From: Rhizophagus sp. LPA8_4_AMF
Lineage: Eukaryota > Glomeromycota > Glomeromycetes > Glomerales > Glomeraceae
DNA length: 21,662 nt
Assembly: GCA_021464525.1 (NCBI GenBank)
Contig: JADRCO010001183.1
Span: 1 to 21,662 of the forward strand
Direction of reading: 5' to 3'
Shown here: positions 19,159 through 21,662 of the stretch, piece by piece
Numbering within the stretch: position 1 is the first letter of the stretch
Layout of the letters: each line of letters opens with the position of its first letter
The notes under the pieces: model-generated
Seen by the model: the letters and a program-made list of their open reading frames with translations, nothing else
Database searches by the model: none
Told to the model about the DNA's origin: nothing
Translations under genes and position numbers: made by a program

Positions 19159-19288
19159 ATTATTGTATAACCATTAGGATTAATGCGGTATATCAATATC
19201 AATATAATGTCTATCAGCATAAAAAATATCAGGTCAATTATATTGATCTCTTAAATTCCCGCATAATCCTAATTGATTATACAATAAT
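19159..19288. mobile_element. MITE with long imperfect TIRs, 130 bases
   Basis: ATTATTGTATAACCATTAGG on the left pairs with CCTAATTGATTATACAATAAT on the right (19268-19288) with small gaps. Pairing continues through TTAATGCGG/CCGCAT and ATCAATATAAT/ATTATATTGAT, so nearly the whole element is a foldback. A separate hairpin, GATTAATGC/GCATTAATC at about 19349-19382, reuses the GATTAATGCGG motif. Confidence 0.75.
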
Positions 19289-19382
19289 ACTTTATAATAA
19301 ATAATTGACACCACCGCCCTCGTGGCACATTAATTTTACATTTGATAAATGATTAATGCGGTAAAGTTACATGTGCATTAAT

Positions 19383-19736
19383 CAATTTCATTCTAAACGT
19401 CATAAATGGGTAGTTTGTAATAGCTGATTATGATTAACCGATACGCTTTTAAGGATAATATAAATTTGAGTGATTATTCACAAATACAAACTAACCAAAA
19501 GTATCTAAGTAAATAATGCTGGATGTAGCACAAATAGAACAAAATATTCAATAACAGGAATTTTTTGTATTTTTATGTAATTACGTAAGTCTATAGAACG
19601 TCGACGCCGTGAAATTGGTGTAAGATTACTCTTCAAAATTTCCTAATGTATAGTCATGCAGTGCAATAAAGCAACTGCATTAATCATCACAACCCGGATG
19701 TTTTGATAATAATGTATACTGTTACGAAATCGCAAC
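19383..19736. other. No gene seen between MITEs
   Basis: AT-rich DNA between the hairpin at 19349-19382 and the TA-flanked MITE. A slightly GC-richer stretch near 19597-19620 (AACGTCGACGCCGTG) has no recognisable origin. Confidence 0.5.
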
Positions 19737-19958
19737 TAGAGTTTAGAACCGGTTTGTAAAAAACGGTTTATATCCGGTTTATCGTTTGGACCCGAATTTA
19801 AATATAGCCGGGACTAGCCTATAAAATCGATGATAAGTTGTGATCAGTTAAACATAACTGATCAATCAATTTCGGCCAGAATTAAATTAATAAAATTACG
19901 CTTGGTCACGATTTTAATACAAACCAGTTCCAAAAAATGAAACCGGTTCTAAACTCTA
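19737..19958. mobile_element. MITE with perfect TIR and TA target duplication (Tc1/mariner-like)
   Basis: TA then GAGTTTAGAACCGGTTT at 19737-19755 is exactly inverted at 19940-19958 (AAACCGGTTCTAAACTC then TA). This is a perfect 17-base TIR flanked by TA, the target duplication of Tc1/mariner elements. The element is 222 bases with no coding capacity. CGGTTTATATCCGGTTT motifs repeat inside, and a perfect hairpin TGATCAGTT/AACTGATCA lies at 19841-19864. The undecayed termini suggest recent insertion. Confidence 0.85.
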
Positions 19959-20459
19959 ATCCAGGATATAATTAATACATATATCCCTCAAGATTGAGGA
20001 ATGAGAAAGTAGGTTTTTTGTAAGTTTTTAAGTTCTCAGTCAATTTTACACAGGCTTTTAGAATAGATTTTAAATCATTTCATAGAAACAACTTTACTTT
20101 CGAGAAAAAGTTATTTTGCAGATTTTCCTTTGAGAAAAATTGTCTGAAAATTCATTACAGAGTGCTGAGTGAGGCAGTAACAACATTTTCTTGTGATTAT
20201 TAACGTAAATCCAAATAAAATTGATCGTTATACTACGTTTTGTCTGAAATCCTGTTTGTTAACGCATAAACCATCACCACTTTGGTCATCAACTATCACT
20301 TAATTTTCTGGTATCACCCTATGCTTAACATAAATTGGTGGTAACAATACTTCTATTCTTATATCAACGAAAAAAAAAATAAAATAAATCAAGAAATATC
20401 ATGTCAAAGAACTAATACTCAATACTCGAATGAGAAAGAAGAATATTGAGTTTTTTAAA
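19959..20459. other. No gene seen
   Basis: AT-rich spacer between the TA-flanked MITE and the decayed LRR-AIG1 gene. A small palindrome CCTCAAGATTGAGG lies at 19986-19999. Confidence 0.5.
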
Positions 20460-21302
20460 CCAAAATTTATAAAATTAAAAGATTCTTTAAAAATAGAGGC
20501 TTTAAAAATTTAGAAAAAGATAGTTTGAAGGATCTTAAGTTAATAGTTTGAAAATAAATGATTGTTCTTAACTTAAGGAGGTTTACTTTTCTGAACTTAC
20601 TAAACTTACGAGTTTATCTGTAAGAGACTAACTGCGGATGATTGTTTGTTTATTAAATTAATTAATTTGAAAGTTTAAAAATAATCAATTGTAAAAGTCT
20701 TTTGTCTTGTCACTGTTTCCTAAACTTGAAAGTTTATCTATTATTGAATGTATACCAAGTTTGATTATTCATCATCTGGATTGATTAATTTGGAAATAAG
20801 TGATTGTAAAAATTACGTTCTTGACAGGACTCTGAGCAATATATATATCATAGGTAACGAATTTTATAATAGCTCTACACAAGGTTTTTATTAAGATAAA
20901 TAAGCAAACTTAACATGTGACTTCAAAAATTGCAATCTAATCATATGGCCTTATGATAAAATTTATAAAAATCATTTGATCACTTCAAATCATTTCTTTT
21001 TTAGCCATAATTTCGCAACTATTTAAAAAACAGCTGAGGCGTCTAACCTTAGTTCAGCTGGTTCATCTGTATAACAATGTTTTCCATATGTATTAAATAA
21101 ACTGATATAATGTATTCTACACACATTTTATCACATTTCTTATAAATAAATAATGTTCCCTCACTGATGGAAATTTTACTAGTTATGCTAATTTATTTAA
21201 AAATTCATATTAAATATTTCCAAATTTATCCAAAAAAATAAGAAATCATAATACTATTGTGAGAACTACTAAAATAGTTAAATCATGTAGAGATTTTGTT
21301 TA
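20460..21302 (+). pseudogene. Decayed LRR-AIG1 gene
   Basis: From about 20460 to 20810 the plus strand carries recognisable pieces of the LRR block at 5.78-6.6 kb. Examples are TTCTTTAAAAATAGA near 20482, AAACTTACGAGTTTATC near 20603, and TTTGGAAATAAGTGATTGTAAA near 20789. Frames shift and stops are frequent. At about 20840-20860 a stretch weakly resembles the strand before the P-loop. At 21252-21266 ACTATTGTGAGAACT matches the TIVRT region, and it is followed at once by 21267-21301, matching AKIVKSCRDVVY. The intervening segment (about 90 bases in the intact gene) is missing. The 3-prime piece is nearly identical to the 5.7-7.4 kb gene (about 33 of 35 bases by eye), so the copies are paralogs. 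Confidence 0.8.
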
Positions 21303-21564
21303 AATATATATACAGGGGTAGGGTACACAAATGCGTGCCATTATAGTGAGTAAAGTTTTGATTTGCGTACAATTTAAGATTTTTTCGTTCATAGTTAGGT
21401 CATCAAGATTGCGTTTTTTTTATCAAAAAATTAGTTTGCATATTTGGCTTAAATTTGACTATTCTTATATAATATATTACTGTACGTACTTACTGTATTT
21501 AGCTAACTGTATTGTAATATTTAGTACTAGGGAATGCAAACCATTCAGGACTAAAGATGTGTCC

Positions 21565-21662
21565 GCAATACCCTAATTGCGAATTAATTGCGATTTGCGA
21601 TATTGCAGAACATTGCGGATTTTGAAGAATAATTAACCGCAAATCCGCAATCGCAAATAGTC
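21565..21662. repeat. Iterated GCGATTTGCG/CCGCAAT repeat, cut by the window end
   Basis: The last hundred bases carry many overlapping units such as ATTGCGAATTAATTGCG, TTTGCGATATTGC, CATTGCGGATTT and, in inverse, ACCGCAAATCCGCAATCGC. Direct and inverted copies alternate, as in the subterminal repeats of some DNA transposons. The other end lies outside the window. Confidence 0.5.

Noticed and set aside
21331-21576. 81-residue plus-strand frame starting MRAIIVSKVLICV
   Set aside because: It has an ATG but no domain, and it overlaps the beginning of the repeat DNA at the window end. It is most likely repeat sequence open by chance.
1-21662. CRISPR arrays, bacterial operons or ribosome binding sites
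   Set aside because: No regularly spaced repeats exist, and the spliced genes show the DNA is eukaryotic.

Overview
The window is strongly AT-rich, with short GT-AG introns of about 73-82 bases and genes separated by long stretches of small repeats. The protein families point to an arbuscular mycorrhizal fungus (Glomeromycotina, most like Rhizophagus). These are an expanded receptor-like (TKL-type) kinase with an HRDLHSGNIL catalytic loop, AIG1/GIMAP-type GTPases with a recurring VDNPP motif, and loose cysteine-containing leucine-rich repeats (LDCS / LEISGC). The assignment is inference from family knowledge; no rRNA or tRNA gene supports it.

Layout. 1-4.7 kb: repeat-rich DNA with no convincing gene. 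It holds a TIR mini-element at 581-823, an unclassified repeat at 2257-2787 and a TIR element at 3049-3732. 4.7-7.4 kb (+): an AIG1 GTPase coding block followed by an LRR block fused to a second AIG1 domain. The two may be one spliced gene (AIG1-LRR-AIG1), but the junction is ambiguous. 7.4-15.6 kb: repeats and remnants, including inverted copies of the 2257-2787 and 581-823 repeats, so that both families flank the 4.7-7.4 kb genes as nested inverted repeats. 15.66-18.69 kb (-): a five-exon gene encoding an apparently active kinase fused to two AIG1 domains (754 residues when spliced), followed downstream by a decayed third AIG1 domain. 18.7-20.4 kb: two clear MITEs, one with a perfect 17-bp TIR inside a TA target duplication. 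20.46-21.3 kb (+): a decayed LRR-AIG1 gene related to the one at 5.7-7.4 kb. 21.3-21.66 kb: repeat DNA cut by the window end.

Biological reading. Four readable AIG1 domains and two decayed ones lie in 17 kb, joined to LRRs in one gene and to a kinase in another. AIG1/GIMAP proteins elsewhere are membrane-associated GTPases linked to immunity, and LRR and kinase partners are typical of sensing and signalling. A recognition or signalling role is therefore plausible but is inference. All four readable domains lack the usual Asp of the G4 base-recognition motif, and two also lack the Asp of G3. This is the most unusual protein-level signal in the window.
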